From positions 434,001 through 498,000 of the forward strand of contig CBDHDW010000013.1 in the NCBI GenBank assembly GCA_965261915.1: a stretch of 64,000 nucleotides of DNA, read 5' to 3'. The stretch is from JAIBDK01 sp965261915. GTDB lineage: Bacteria > Pseudomonadota > Gammaproteobacteria > Arenicellales > Poriferihabitantaceae. The translations under genes and the position numbers were made by a program. Below the pieces are notes generated by a model, which saw nothing but the letters and a program-made list of their open reading frames with translations, ran no database searches and was not told where the DNA came from. Below are positions 1 through 8,648 of this stretch, piece after piece. The stretch's first letter is position 1, and every line of letters begins with the position of its first letter.

Positions 1-7
1 GCGGATT

Positions 8-280
8 TTAGTGGAATTTTTGAATTTTGGGCGGTTTTTGATAAATAAGCCGAATCATGCAGAATCCGGCTAGAAAACCACCAATCTGTGCTCAGAATGC
101 AACACCTCCTTCGGTACTGAATTGAAGAGACAGAAACCCGCTCACCAATTGTAAACCGAACCAGATGCCAAGTATGAACATCGAGGGGACCACAGCGCTC
201 CAGGATTGAGCGCCAGTCTGGCAGATATTATTTGCAACGTCCAAATTACCCTGACCAAACAACGCCCCTGGAATGACCCC
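8..280 (-). pseudogene. rhomboid-family intramembrane protease, C-terminal remnant with internal stop
   Basis: Read on the minus strand, this stretch encodes the end of a rhomboid-like membrane protein: two hydrophobic segments and then the hallmark GGVAF-x-AQIGGFLAGF region that carries the catalytic-histidine side of rhomboids. The codon after GGVAF is TGA where the family usually has Trp, so the frame is interrupted near position 93. The upstream part (GxSG serine motif) is missing because homology stops near 280, where an unrelated plus-strand frame begins. The stop codon lies at 8-10. I see a dead fragment of a membrane protease gene. The family call rests on motif recognition only. Confidence 0.65.
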
Positions 281-468
281 ATATCGCTCGTGTTCAAGAA
301 TCCGTTGACAATTACGAAAATCAGCTCAAGCGTGATAAATCAATCACGAAAACTGAAGCCGAATTCAGGCTAGCCAAGTTCGCAGAAAAACAAGTATCTG
401 AGCTGATCAAGCCTACGGATACCGCTGGCCGCCGAGTTCGCGACGAAGCGAAGTCATTTCGTGATCGA

Positions 469-1053
469 ATGGACGAAAAGCTCAAGCTCGAAGGCACTAC
501 CGATACTCTATTACTCCACAACGCGGCACAGGCTATGCAGAGTTTGGACGATGCCCAGGTCACTCAGTTGGCAAGGGAGGATATGGATTCAGCAAGAGCG
601 CTGCTGCTACTCCCCTCTGAACGAATCAGACGAGGTTTGAAAGAAGGCACCAAAGAACGTCAATGGATTCAAGATGCGCTCGGGCAGAGCTTCTTAGAAG
701 AAGACTATGCCAAGATGAAAAGCGCTAACGATCAATTCGACGCTATCAACATTTTCGGTCAAAGCTTTGTCCAAATTGGAGCTGAAATTCACCGAACTAA
801 AGAACGCATTCAATCAGGGAAAGCTCAAGAATCCCCGATGTTGGTATACAACGCGCAGTACACCGAGGAAGGAGAACTGCTTGACCTAGAAACCGGAGAA
901 TTGATTACGGATACTGAAGATCGAAAAGGGATAGTGTTGATTCACGCTGATATAGACAACTGCCATTATCGAGATAGAGTAAGAAAAGTCGCGTTATCGA
1001 ATGGCCACAATCCAGACGACTGGACTGATGAGCAAATGAACGAGTTCTGGTGA
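469..1053 (+). CDS. unknown helical protein, 5'-truncated
   Basis: I do not recognise this product. It is hydrophilic, charged and probably largely helical, with a C-terminal segment rich in Asp/Glu (DLETGEL, then DEQMNEFW at the end). The first ATG is at 469, but the same frame is open without a start codon back to 277, just after a TGA, and the upstream residues (for example AEFRLAKFAEKQVSEL) have the same composition. The true N-terminus therefore seems to have been removed where this gene meets the rhomboid remnant near 280. No Shine-Dalgarno is obvious before 469. Probably a decayed or orphaned gene; function unknown. Confidence 0.45.
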   Translation: MDEKLKLEGTTDTLLLHNAAQAMQSLDDAQVTQLAREDMDSARALLLLPSERIRRGLKEGTKERQWIQDALGQSFLEEDYAKMKSANDQFDAINIFGQSFVQIGAEIHRTKERIQSGKAQESPMLVYNAQYTEEGELLDLETGELITDTEDRKGIVLIHADIDNCHYRDRVRKVALSNGHNPDDWTDEQMNEFW

Positions 1054-1203
1054 ATCTAGTCTCCCTATTCGGGAATAGATTTCACCAAAGCACCATAGGC
1101 CAACTGCCCATACTCCAAAATAAAGAAAGAAATGTTCGTTGTTGTAAGAAAAGTATACGGCGATCGCAAGAACCATTTGTACGCACGAGTATTTTTTCGA
1201 CAT
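994..1203 (-). CDS. possible small membrane protein
   Basis: A 69-residue open frame starting MSKKYSCV at 1203, preceded by an AAGGTG ribosome-binding-like sequence 5 bases upstream. It has one or two hydrophobic segments (VLAIAVYF, FLYFGVWAVGLWCF and LLISPVVWIVAI). Its last 20 codons overlap the 3' end of the plus-strand unknown gene in antisense, so at least one of the two is unlikely to be functional. No family recognised. The rest of 1054-1390 shows no further coding potential. Confidence 0.22.
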   Translation of the reverse strand: MSKKYSCVQMVLAIAVYFSYNNEHFFLYFGVWAVGLWCFGEIYSRIGRLDSPELVHLLISPVVWIVAIR

Positions 1204-1390
1204 AGACACCTTATCTGTAAGATATATAATGATAATTATGTTGAATAATAACATGCTTAGGACCGTGATCGGTACCCTGACAAGGGGATAAATTATCGCT
1301 AATGGATCCTGAATTCAGGGGTTTCAAGACTACCCTTATGAGGAATTTAACATCATGAAAATCAAAAATTTTGCGGATCATACAACCACT

Positions 1391-2251
1391 TTATTCGATA
1401 ATTTGGATTTTAGCCCAGTAGTAAGGATGATCTGATAGTCCGCGCGGATGTGAGCCGCCTTCGATAAATTTAAATCCTTTGGTCAGAATCCAGTCTATTC
1501 TAAAAGGTTCATCGATTGGCTTGCCTGCTTGTTGAATAACATCGGTTGCGCCACTGGTCTTGATCCAGTCCGCGATTACCCGGTCGGTGGCGTCGGTATT
1601 TAGATCGCCAAGTAGTATGGCATAAGGATATTTATCAAACAGATCGAGTACAGAAGATAGTTGATCCTGGCGGATGGTGCCGCGGTCGATATGGGTAATA
1701 AGTACAACAACGTTTTTTCCGCCAAGTCTAAGGTTGGCCTGAATCAGGTTACGGTGGCGTTTGCTTTGTTTTGATTTATCTGATATGTCCGACCAAAGCA
1801 GCGGAATAATCTGCCAGTCATCGATCGGGATTTTAATGAGTAAGGCGTTACCGGTATAAACCCGATTAAATCGAGTTTGTGCAGGTGCAAATAGCCAGCC
1901 AGATTGGGCTTTTTCGCCGAGCTGTCTGGCTTGATCGGGTTTGCCAGTAATGGATTCTCCCAGTACTTCCTGCAGGCCCACGATATCGTCGGTGTGAATT
2001 AGGTCAACAATTTCGTCTATCGCAGAACCCTCCGGGTTATCACCGCCTTTGGCTCGCCGAATATTGTACGTCGATACCCGAATAGTGTCTTTTGTTTCGT
2101 ATTGATCAGTTGGTGTCGTGCCCAATCCCTGTATTTGCTTTCCCGAAATCTGTGGGAACATCTCTCTTTCCAGGATGAAATATAGATTTCCACAAACTGA
2201 TATGGTGATAATTAACCATAAAAACTTGAGGTTTTTAGCCCAGCGCAACAT
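1391..2251 (-). CDS. endonuclease/exonuclease/phosphatase (EEP) family protein
   Basis: A metal-dependent phosphodiesterase of the DNase I-like EEP fold, 286 residues. The N-terminal segment (about residues 7-27) is hydrophobic and basic-flanked, so the protein is probably membrane-anchored or exported. The catalytic signature is complete: N63 in STYNIRR, E95 in LQEV, H187 in THIDRG, D216/N218 in GDLNTD, D253 in RIDW and D274/H275 in SDHP. Members of this fold cleave nucleic acids, phosphoinositides or sphingomyelin, and the substrate cannot be told from the sequence. It stands 32 bases upstream of the hydrolase gene at 2284 in reading order (hydrolase first, this gene second), so the two may be co-transcribed. 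Confidence 0.85.
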   Translation of the reverse strand: MLRWAKNLKFLWLIITISVCGNLYFILEREMFPQISGKQIQGLGTTPTDQYETKDTIRVSTYNIRRAKGGDNPEGSAIDEIVDLIHTDDIVGLQEVLGESITGKPDQARQLGEKAQSGWLFAPAQTRFNRVYTGNALLIKIPIDDWQIIPLLWSDISDKSKQSKRHRNLIQANLRLGGKNVVVLITHIDRGTIRQDQLSSVLDLFDKYPYAILLGDLNTDATDRVIADWIKTSGATDVIQQAGKPIDEPFRIDWILTKGFKFIEGGSHPRGLSDHPYYWAKIQIIE

Positions 2252-2283
2252 GTAAATGATATTATTCGAAAAGACGAATCGGG

Positions 2284-3090
2284 TTAGACCCTGTTTGCTT
2301 CGATGAAAACTTTTAGGTTATCCAGTACACCATCCGGGGACTCTGACATGATGCTGTGCCCGCAGTTGGGTATCGTCACAATGTCAGCGTTGTCTTTGGT
2401 ATCGGCAACTTGCCTGGCGAGTTTAGCTGGTGCCATTTTATCCAGCCAGCCGCTGATAAAGAGAATAGGGCAGGACACTTTCTCAAACGCCGCTGCGCCA
2501 CCTTTATAGTTGTCGCACGCCTTAAGGTTGCCGTAGATCGAGCCTTCAGCGCTGTTCTCCATCATGCTCATTTGCATGCCCGGAGACCAGAACCCGGGAA
2601 CCGGTTCGCCGCCAAGTTTAGAAGTATGGCTCCACTGCGTCATCATTGAATAAGCCTGACTCGGCGTATTTTTGGCAGCATCCATTAATTGCGGCGTGAC
2701 GCTCATGGGATAGCTAAATCCCACCATGGAAAGGCTTTTTAGCGGTTTGTTTTCTGAGTCATATCGAGAAGCGACTTCCACTGAAACCAGTGATCCCATG
2801 CTGTGCCCAACCAGATGAATTGCCTTGCCGTCACATTGGTTAATTATAGCAAGCAGCCATTCGGCCATATCTTCCACTCGATCGAGTAATGCACCATTAC
2901 TGAACTTATGTCCGGGTAAATCGACTGCGACAACGTTGTATCCGTGATAGGCAAAGTATCGACTTTGATGTGACCACACGGAGTGATCCATCGATGCGCC
3001 ATGAACAAATACAACGCTTTCAAGGTTGGCGTCCAGCTCGTGTGTTCCGGTATAGGCGTAGTAGTCGGTGTTATCGATTGAAATATACAT
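2284..3090 (-). CDS. alpha/beta-fold hydrolase
   Basis: A 268-residue single-domain alpha/beta hydrolase without signal peptide. The oxyanion-hole HG lies at residues 30-31, the nucleophile elbow GHSMGS puts the serine at 97, the acid is probably D217 (SGWLDKMAP) and the histidine H245 (CGHS). The cap region is Met-rich (residues 135-185). Its start is 9 bases after the stop of the O-acetylhomoserine sulfhydrylase-type gene, so it probably belongs to the same transcript. The substrate is unknown; an esterase or a C-C hydrolase are both possible. Confidence 0.85.
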   Translation of the reverse strand: MYISIDNTDYYAYTGTHELDANLESVVFVHGASMDHSVWSHQSRYFAYHGYNVVAVDLPGHKFSNGALLDRVEDMAEWLLAIINQCDGKAIHLVGHSMGSLVSVEVASRYDSENKPLKSLSMVGFSYPMSVTPQLMDAAKNTPSQAYSMMTQWSHTSKLGGEPVPGFWSPGMQMSMMENSAEGSIYGNLKACDNYKGGAAAFEKVSCPILFISGWLDKMAPAKLARQVADTKDNADIVTIPNCGHSIMSESPDGVLDNLKVFIEANRV

Positions 3091-3099
3091 TGTGTGTCC

Positions 3100-4407
3100 C
3101 TATTGCCTTTCAATGGCACGTTTAGCCATATGTAAGCCTTTGGACAGGTCTTCCAGTAAATCATCAATATCTTCAATGCCCACGGACATCCTGATCGTAC
3201 CTTCGCTGATGCCCGCTTTGAGCAAGTCTTCAGCGCTCATTCGATAATGCGTGGTACTGGCGGGGTGAATAATCAGTGATTTTGCATCGCCAACATTGGC
3301 AACATGAGAGAAAATCTCCAGCGCTTCGGTAAACACTTTTCCGGCATCCCTGCCACCTTTCAGATTAAAGCTGAAAATTGACCCCGCGCCTTTCGGAAGG
3401 AGCTCCTGGGCAAGTTGATAATCCGGATGCTCCGGTAACTCTGGATAGCTTATGGATTCCACCATGTCGGAGTTTTGCAGATATTCAATAATCTTGCGGG
3501 TGTTGGAAACATGTCGTTCCATACGCATAGACAGCGTCTCCATACCTTGCAGGATATAAAACGCAACGGTGGGTGCCATACAGGCACCGAAATCACGCAT
3601 GCCTTCTCGACGCGCGCGCAACAGGAAAGCGGCCTGGCTGGATTCCTCGTCGAAGGACATATTGTGGAATCCGGAATAGGGCTCGGATAGCGTTTCAAAT
3701 TTACCGCTGGCTTGCCAGTTAAACCGGCCGTGATCGACCAGAACTCCACCGATGACAGTACCGTGGCCGCAAAGAAATTTGGTGGCGGAATGCATGATCA
3801 AATGCGCGCCATGCTCAAATGGTTTGAACAGGTAAGGCGTCGTGAATGTGGAGTCAACCATCAATGGAATGCGGTTTTCTTCGGCGATTTGCGCTACTGC
3901 TGACACATTCATAATATCGTTGCCGGGATTGCCAATAACCTCTCCAAAAATCATTTTGGTATTGGGCTGAATTGCGCCTCGAATACCGTCGATATCCCGA
4001 GGTGAAACAAATGTGGTTTCGATTCCAAACCGAGACATGGTGTATTGCAGCAAGTTGTGTGAACCACCGTAGATTGCACTTGAGGCAACTATGTGGGAAC
4101 CCGCGTTCATCATCGTGGCAATGGCGAGATGAAGAGCAGCCTGTCCACTCGCTGTTGCAATACCGCCCACACCATCTTCGAGTGCGGCTATCCGCTCTTC
4201 CAATACCGCTGTTGTCGGATTGGATAATCTCGAATAGGCATGACCAGGGCGTTCCATATTGAATAACGATGCTGCCTGGTCACTGTCTTTGAAGACGTAG
4301 CTGGCTGTTTGGTAAATTGGGACTGCGCGTGCACCATGAACGGGATCAGGACGCTGACCAGCGTGCAGCGCAAGTGTATCAAAACGGGTATTGACCGATC
4401 GAGCCAT
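3100..4407 (-). CDS. metY: O-acetylhomoserine aminocarboxypropyltransferase / sulfhydrylase
   Basis: A PLP-dependent Cys/Met-metabolism enzyme of 435 residues, the usual length of the MetY branch, which is longer than MetB/MetC. The substrate-binding N-terminus (FDTLALHAGQ-P) and the PLP lysine K210 in HSATKFLCGHG are present, as is the cofactor-contacting D185 in MVDSTF. Family members condense O-acetyl-L-homoserine with sulfide or methanethiol to give homocysteine or methionine in the cytosol. The start ATG at 4407 gives the conserved MARSVNTRFDTLALHAGQ N-terminus. An O-succinylhomoserine-using relative (MetZ) is possible, but the length favours MetY. Confidence 0.88.
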   Translation of the reverse strand: MARSVNTRFDTLALHAGQRPDPVHGARAVPIYQTASYVFKDSDQAASLFNMERPGHAYSRLSNPTTAVLEERIAALEDGVGGIATASGQAALHLAIATMMNAGSHIVASSAIYGGSHNLLQYTMSRFGIETTFVSPRDIDGIRGAIQPNTKMIFGEVIGNPGNDIMNVSAVAQIAEENRIPLMVDSTFTTPYLFKPFEHGAHLIMHSATKFLCGHGTVIGGVLVDHGRFNWQASGKFETLSEPYSGFHNMSFDEESSQAAFLLRARREGMRDFGACMAPTVAFYILQGMETLSMRMERHVSNTRKIIEYLQNSDMVESISYPELPEHPDYQLAQELLPKGAGSIFSFNLKGGRDAGKVFTEALEIFSHVANVGDAKSLIIHPASTTHYRMSAEDLLKAGISEGTIRMSVGIEDIDDLLEDLSKGLHMAKRAIERQ

Positions 4408-4453
4408 CAGAGTATTCGGGTTCTATCTAAACGTTGTGATTGAAACTGCCGAA

Positions 4454-4732
4454 TTATACTCGTTTGAGTTTATATTCAGCATCAGTGATTATGATATTTT
4501 GTTGGAAAAGGGGATGCACTTCCGGTGTTGTTTGAGTTAAATTTGAAAAAAACCAAAGCTCAGACACAGCGTCGACTTCGCTTTCGCCATCGTCCTGAGT
4601 AAAATTAAAAACGGCTTTTTTTATGTCTGGGAGCTGTCGCACCAGCAGTGCGTGATTGTTTCTCCAGTGCAGCTGGAAGTCATCAAATGAAATATCCGGA
4701 TTTCGTTTTAAAAGTATCATTACTTTAAACAT
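4454..4732 (-). CDS. EthD-domain protein
   Basis: A 92-residue dimeric alpha-beta barrel protein. The N-terminus (FKVMILLKRNPDISFDDF, then HWRNNHALLV) is the classical EthD signature, followed by a conserved ELWF. Family members are small cytosolic proteins found next to oxidoreductases; one is needed for ethyl tert-butyl ether degradation, but most have no known reaction. The C-terminal part after ELWFF is short and does not match the family well, so a small deletion or local frame change there is possible. Its ATG overlaps the end of an upstream truncated frame, which implies it was once the second gene of a coupled pair. Confidence 0.72.
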   Translation of the reverse strand: MFKVMILLKRNPDISFDDFQLHWRNNHALLVRQLPDIKKAVFNFTQDDGESEVDAVSELWFFSNLTQTTPEVHPLFQQNIIITDAEYKLKRV

Positions 4733-4934
4733 GCCGACCTTCGAAAAATTGTTTGAACCGGTTTGGAGTGGGAATAGTAACTGGATCTAGCCCGGTTTTG
4801 TCCATATCCTTATAGGTATCTTCAGGATAGGTATCTTCAGGCAGGACAACAATTTTCGAATATCGGGTTGTGCCGACATTATCTTTTGGAAGTTGAATTA
4901 AGTTACTGTAACTGAATTGGAATTGACGGTAATA
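4725..4934 (-). pseudogene. C-terminal gene fragment with tandem PEDTY duplication
   Basis: A minus-strand frame open from just after a TGA (4935-4937) to a TAA at 4725-4727, with no start codon except an internal Met. It reads like protein, not noise (IQLPKDNVGTTRYSKIVVL, then PEDTYPEDTY, KDMDKTG, TIPTPNRFKQFFEGRHV). The PEDTY repeat comes from a direct 15-bp duplication in the DNA. The stop codon overlaps the EthD start, as in translationally coupled pairs, so this is probably the tail of a former upstream operon gene. I do not recognise the family. Confidence 0.4.
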
Positions 4935-4965
4935 TCATACCGTAAAAACTAACTGGGCCATAACG

Positions 4966-5271
4966 TTGTACGTACCTGAACACTTTACTTTTTCAGATTC
5001 ATCCGATCCGCTAGAGTTTATTGGCCAATATAACTTCGGTGTGCTAACCGGTGCCACCACCGAGGGTTTACAAGTAACTCATCTATCTTTTTTGCTATCC
5101 GAACATGAACACAGAGCGTGTCTTCCGAGACATTTTGCGCGCGTGAACCACCATTGGCAGATACGCCCTGAATGTCGGCATCCTTATCAAGCCGAGCCGA
5201 TCTGTAAAAGGTGTTGCATCCTTGTAGACAGTCCTAGGACTCGCCAGTTATTCTTAACGTTAACTAATTAA
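4966..5271 (+). pseudogene. PaiB-like FMN-binding protein, N-terminal fragment
   Basis: The first 65-70 codons match the start of PaiB-type FMN-binding split-barrel proteins: MYVPEHF, then GLQVTHLSFLL, then HFARVNHHWQ. After about position 5160 the frame continues as unrelated Cys/Arg-rich residues and stops at 5269-5271. The remaining two thirds of the normal protein, including the rest of the FMN barrel, are absent. PaiB proteins are flavin-binding proteins sometimes annotated as negative transcriptional regulators. Here only a truncated gene remains directly upstream of acs. Confidence 0.6.
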
Positions 5272-5295
5272 TTGTCTCTAACTATTGAGGTTTCC

Positions 5296-7236
5296 ATGTC
5301 AGAAGAAAAAGTTTATCCCGTAAAACAAGAAATTGCTCGTCAAGCGCATATTGATGATGCTCGATACCTTGAGATGTATCAGCAATCCATAGACGATCCG
5401 GAATCATTTTGGGCAGCCCAGGCCAACGAATTTGTCAGTTGGTCGAAGCCATGGGACAGGGTGATGTCAGTGGATTATCACAAAGCCGATATTCGCTGGT
5501 TTGAGGGGGCTGAGCTCAATGTTTGTTACAACTGTGTTGACAGACATCTGGAGACACGCGGTGACCAAACTGCAATTATTTGGGAGGGAGATGACCCAGA
5601 TGTAGATAAATCAATTACTTATACAGAATTATTCGAGTTAGTTTGTAAGTTCTCGAATGTTCTCAAATCTCGAGGTGTTAAAAAGGGCGATCGAGTTTCG
5701 ATCTATATGCCAATGATCCCTGAGGCCGCGGTAGCGATGCTTGCTTGCGCGAGAATTGGAGCAGTTCATTCGGTTGTTTTTGGCGGCTTTTCCCCGGATG
5801 CGCTGAAAGACCGCATACTCGATTCTGACTGTCAGGTCGTGATTACCGCAGACGAGGGTCCACGAGGCGGTAAAAATGTAGCGCTAAAAGACAACGTTGA
5901 AAAAGCTCTGGAAAGCTGCCCGAATGTACACACCACTATCGTCGTTCAGCGCACCGGGAATTCGGTGCCTGGCAATACAGAACGGGATGTCTGGTATCAC
6001 GAAGCGATGACCGAAGCGTCAGCGGATTGCCCGGCTGAGCTGATGTCTTCGGAGGATCCGCTGTTTATTCTTTACACTTCCGGTTCTACTGGTAAACCCA
6101 AGGGGGTGCTCCATACCAGTGGCGGTTACCAGTTGTATGCCGCGATGACGCATAAATATGTTTTCGACTACCACGATGGCGAAATTTACTGGTGCACTGC
6201 GGATGTGGGCTGGGTAACAGGACACACTTATATCGTTTATGGGCCTCTGGCGAACGGGGCGACAACGATTATGTTTGAGGGTGTGCCGACCTACCCTGAT
6301 GCAGGGCGTTTTTGGCAGGTAGTCGACAAGCACGATGTGAATATTTTCTATACTGCACCCACTGCGTTACGGGCGTTAATGGGGCAGGGCGATGAGCTGG
6401 TAAAACGGTCAGGCAGAAAGAGCCTGAAGATTCTGGGTACAGTGGGTGAACCGATCAACCCGGAAGCATGGGAGTGGTATTACCATGTGGTGGGAGATGA
6501 AAAATGCCCAATCGTCGATACGTGGTGGCAAACGGAAACGGGTGGAATTCTGATTACGCCTTTACCCGGCGCTACCAAATTAAAACCCGGATCGGCCACT
6601 CGACCATTTTTTGGAATTCAACCGGCATTAATGGATCCGGACGGTAACGAAATGGAAGGCGCCACCTCAGGTAACCTGATTATTAAGCAAAGTTGGCCGG
6701 GGCAAATGCGAACGATTTACGGTGATCATGATCGATTCATCGAAACCTATTTCAAAACCTATCCTGGCAGCTATTTTACCGGTGATGGGGCGAGACGCGA
6801 TGAAGATGGATACTGGTGGATAACCGGCAGGGTTGATGATGTTATCAATGTCTCCGGCCACCGCATGGGTACCGCGGAAGTTGAAAGCGCATTGGTGCTT
6901 CATGAGGCTGTCGCTGAAGCCGCTGTTGTCGGCTATCCGCATGATATCAAAGGGCAGGGTATTTACGCTTACGTGACGCTTATGGTGGGAGTAGAGTCAA
7001 CAGAGGAGCTAAGAAAGGACCTTGTCAGTCTGGTGCGTAAAGAAATTGGTCCAATCGCCAGCCCTGATGTTATTCAGTGGGCACCCGGGTTGCCGAAAAC
7101 ACGCTCGGGCAAAATAATGCGCAGAATCTTACGCAAAATAGCAGCCAATGAACTTGATAATCTGGGAGATACCAGTACTTTGGCAGACCCATCGGTTGTA
7201 GAAGAGCTGATTAGCAATCGAGCATCCTGGATGTAA
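5296..7236 (+). CDS. acs: acetyl-CoA synthetase
   Basis: AMP-forming acetate:CoA ligase, 646 residues, essentially the length of E. coli Acs. It activates acetate to acetyl-AMP and then acetyl-CoA, feeding acetate into central metabolism in the cytosol. Visible motifs: the P-loop-like YTSGSTGKPKG at 260-270, WWQTETGG from residue 410, the hinge region DDVINVSGHRMGTAE and the catalytic lysine K606 in TRSGKIMRR, the usual site of regulatory acetylation. I chose the ATG at 5296 because TTGAGG lies 6 bases upstream and the first residues are MSEEKVYP; an in-frame TTG at 5272 adds eight non-conserved residues. No regulator gene is adjacent. Confidence 0.95.
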   Translation: MSEEKVYPVKQEIARQAHIDDARYLEMYQQSIDDPESFWAAQANEFVSWSKPWDRVMSVDYHKADIRWFEGAELNVCYNCVDRHLETRGDQTAIIWEGDDPDVDKSITYTELFELVCKFSNVLKSRGVKKGDRVSIYMPMIPEAAVAMLACARIGAVHSVVFGGFSPDALKDRILDSDCQVVITADEGPRGGKNVALKDNVEKALESCPNVHTTIVVQRTGNSVPGNTERDVWYHEAMTEASADCPAELMSSEDPLFILYTSGSTGKPKGVLHTSGGYQLYAAMTHKYVFDYHDGEIYWCTADVGWVTGHTYIVYGPLANGATTIMFEGVPTYPDAGRFWQVVDKHDVNIFYTAPTALRALMGQGDELVKRSGRKSLKILGTVGEPINPEAWEWYYHVVGDEKCPIVDTWWQTETGGILITPLPGATKLKPGSATRPFFGIQPALMDPDGNEMEGATSGNLIIKQSWPGQMRTIYGDHDRFIETYFKTYPGSYFTGDGARRDEDGYWWITGRVDDVINVSGHRMGTAEVESALVLHEAVAEAAVVGYPHDIKGQGIYAYVTLMVGVESTEELRKDLVSLVRKEIGPIASPDVIQWAPGLPKTRSGKIMRRILRKIAANELDNLGDTSTLADPSVVEELISNRASWM

Positions 7237-7277
7237 GGTTTTTAGCTGGAGCGACGTGCCAAAACAGAATTTTCATT

Positions 7278-7625
7278 TTGACCGATTCTGAATCGGATTC
7301 ATCCGAAATTATCTCAATCGCATATCGATCGAGGTTGCCGAAACCGGGCTTTTTCCTGATCTTCCTGCTGTTAACAGGCTGCAGTACATTACCGGATAAT
7401 CTGGAAAAAAGTAAAAGCTGGTCTTATCCATCTCCTGAAAATATGGATGAGGCGTCTCCATATCGTACTGAACTCAACAATCATCCCAATAAATCCGGCG
7501 TATTGCTGCTGCATAGCGGTTTAGATGCTTTCGCCGGTCGTCTTGCGATGGTTTCGGCAGCCAAATCCACCATCGATTCTCAGTATTATCTAGATCCGCT
7601 TCACAATAGGGTCGAACATTTTTAG
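7278..7625 (+). pseudogene. PLD-like cardiolipin-synthase-type lipoprotein, N-terminal fragment
   Basis: The frame has a lipoprotein signal ending in the lipobox LLTGC (hydrophobic FFLIFLLLTGCSTLP) and then a segment typical of ClsC/YmdC-type phospholipase D proteins (SGVLLLHSGLDAFAGRLAMV, then AKSTIDSQYYL). Right after QYYL the homology ends and a stop follows at 7623. Both HKD catalytic motifs are absent, so the product cannot be active. The start is uncertain: 7278 is a TTG and a second TTG lies just before the hydrophobic core. The sequence from 7600 to 7815 holds no recognisable gene, but ATAGGG at 7606 and CCCTAT at 7636 form an inverted repeat around the break. Confidence 0.6.
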
Positions 7626-7815
7626 ACACAAGTGTCCCTATCCATTTTTTCAAACTGTTTTCAAATTCATATTTGTGAGTGCTCCGACATTCTTGGCAAT
7701 CATGTTTTGCTGTCGATTATTGCGATGAATATCCGCAAACAGTACCAGAAAAACCCTCATACAGCTAATTTTTCATTAGAAATCCGTATAAGCCTTGTAT
7801 TTGATATCCGTTGGT

Positions 7816-8574
7816 TTATTGCCGAATCAAGTGAATCAGGTCCGCAGACTGCTCTGCATGCAGCCAATGGCCAGCGTTATTGATTATCCTGAATTTTGCT
7901 TTTGGAAAGTTTCTGAATATTTCGTTGTAATAGTCCGCGACAATATAATCCGAGTTTTCTCCTTTGATAAAGATAATAGGGGTATCGCACTGAGTCCCAT
8001 TAGGATATCCAAAAATTTCCTGTTTTGCCTCCGCTATGGCAGCCAGATTGACTCTCCAACTAAAACCTGTCGCTGTTCGCTGTAAATTCTGCAGCAGGAA
8101 CTGCCTAATGGGCAATGATGGGATGCTGAGCGAAAGAGCTATATCTGCCTCGCTGCGAGAGCGAATGGAGGCCAAGTCCAAAGATATCAACGACTCAATA
8201 AGATGATCGTGGTTGTGACCATACTGTACCGGAGCAATATCAACTATAAAAACTGAGGATACGCCAGGTACAAATTGCTGCAGCATTGCCATACAGGTTT
8301 TACCGCCCATGCTGTGCCCCAGCAAGTTCGGTTGTTGTAACTGGTTGTCCCGAATGTAGCGATTGAGATCTGCAGCCATATCCAGGTACGACATTGTGTC
8401 AGCCCAGGGAGACTGGCCGTGATTACGCAGATCAACACAATGAATGTAAAAATCTCCAGCTAGTGACTTTGCGATACTGCGCCAGTTACTAATAGAGCCA
8501 AAAAGTCCGTGAACAATAACTAGTGGTGGTTTGGAAGGTTCTCCAGTCACTTCGCTGTGTAGCAAGATCGTCAT
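7816..8574 (-). CDS. alpha/beta hydrolase, YbfF-type esterase
   Basis: A 252-residue cytosolic serine hydrolase close to the YbfF/ABHD11 esterases. Signatures are HGLFGS near the oxyanion hole, VDLRNHGQSPW, the nucleophile elbow LLGHSMGGKT, VDIAPVQYG after the core strand, FIKGENSDYI around the acid residue and AGHWLHAE with the catalytic histidine. Members hydrolyse short acyl esters and acyl-CoAs in vitro; the physiological substrate is unclear. It diverges from mttB across a short intergenic region (8575-8681) that contains a 23-bp inverted repeat. Confidence 0.82.
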   Translation of the reverse strand: MTILLHSEVTGEPSKPPLVIVHGLFGSISNWRSIAKSLAGDFYIHCVDLRNHGQSPWADTMSYLDMAADLNRYIRDNQLQQPNLLGHSMGGKTCMAMLQQFVPGVSSVFIVDIAPVQYGHNHDHLIESLISLDLASIRSRSEADIALSLSIPSLPIRQFLLQNLQRTATGFSWRVNLAAIAEAKQEIFGYPNGTQCDTPIIFIKGENSDYIVADYYNEIFRNFPKAKFRIINNAGHWLHAEQSADLIHLIRQ

Positions 8575-8648
8575 AAAACTAGTCCAAAATCGTTTATTTT
8601 TCTTTGAATTTCTATGTTAGTCGGCATACTATCGATTTCTTTCAGCCA

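Noticed and set aside
91..96. TGA inside the rhomboid remnant read as Trp (alternative genetic code)
   Set aside because: All intact genes in the window use TGG for Trp and several end in TGA, for example ubiK-coupled surA; the remnant is also truncated, so a simple mutation fits better.
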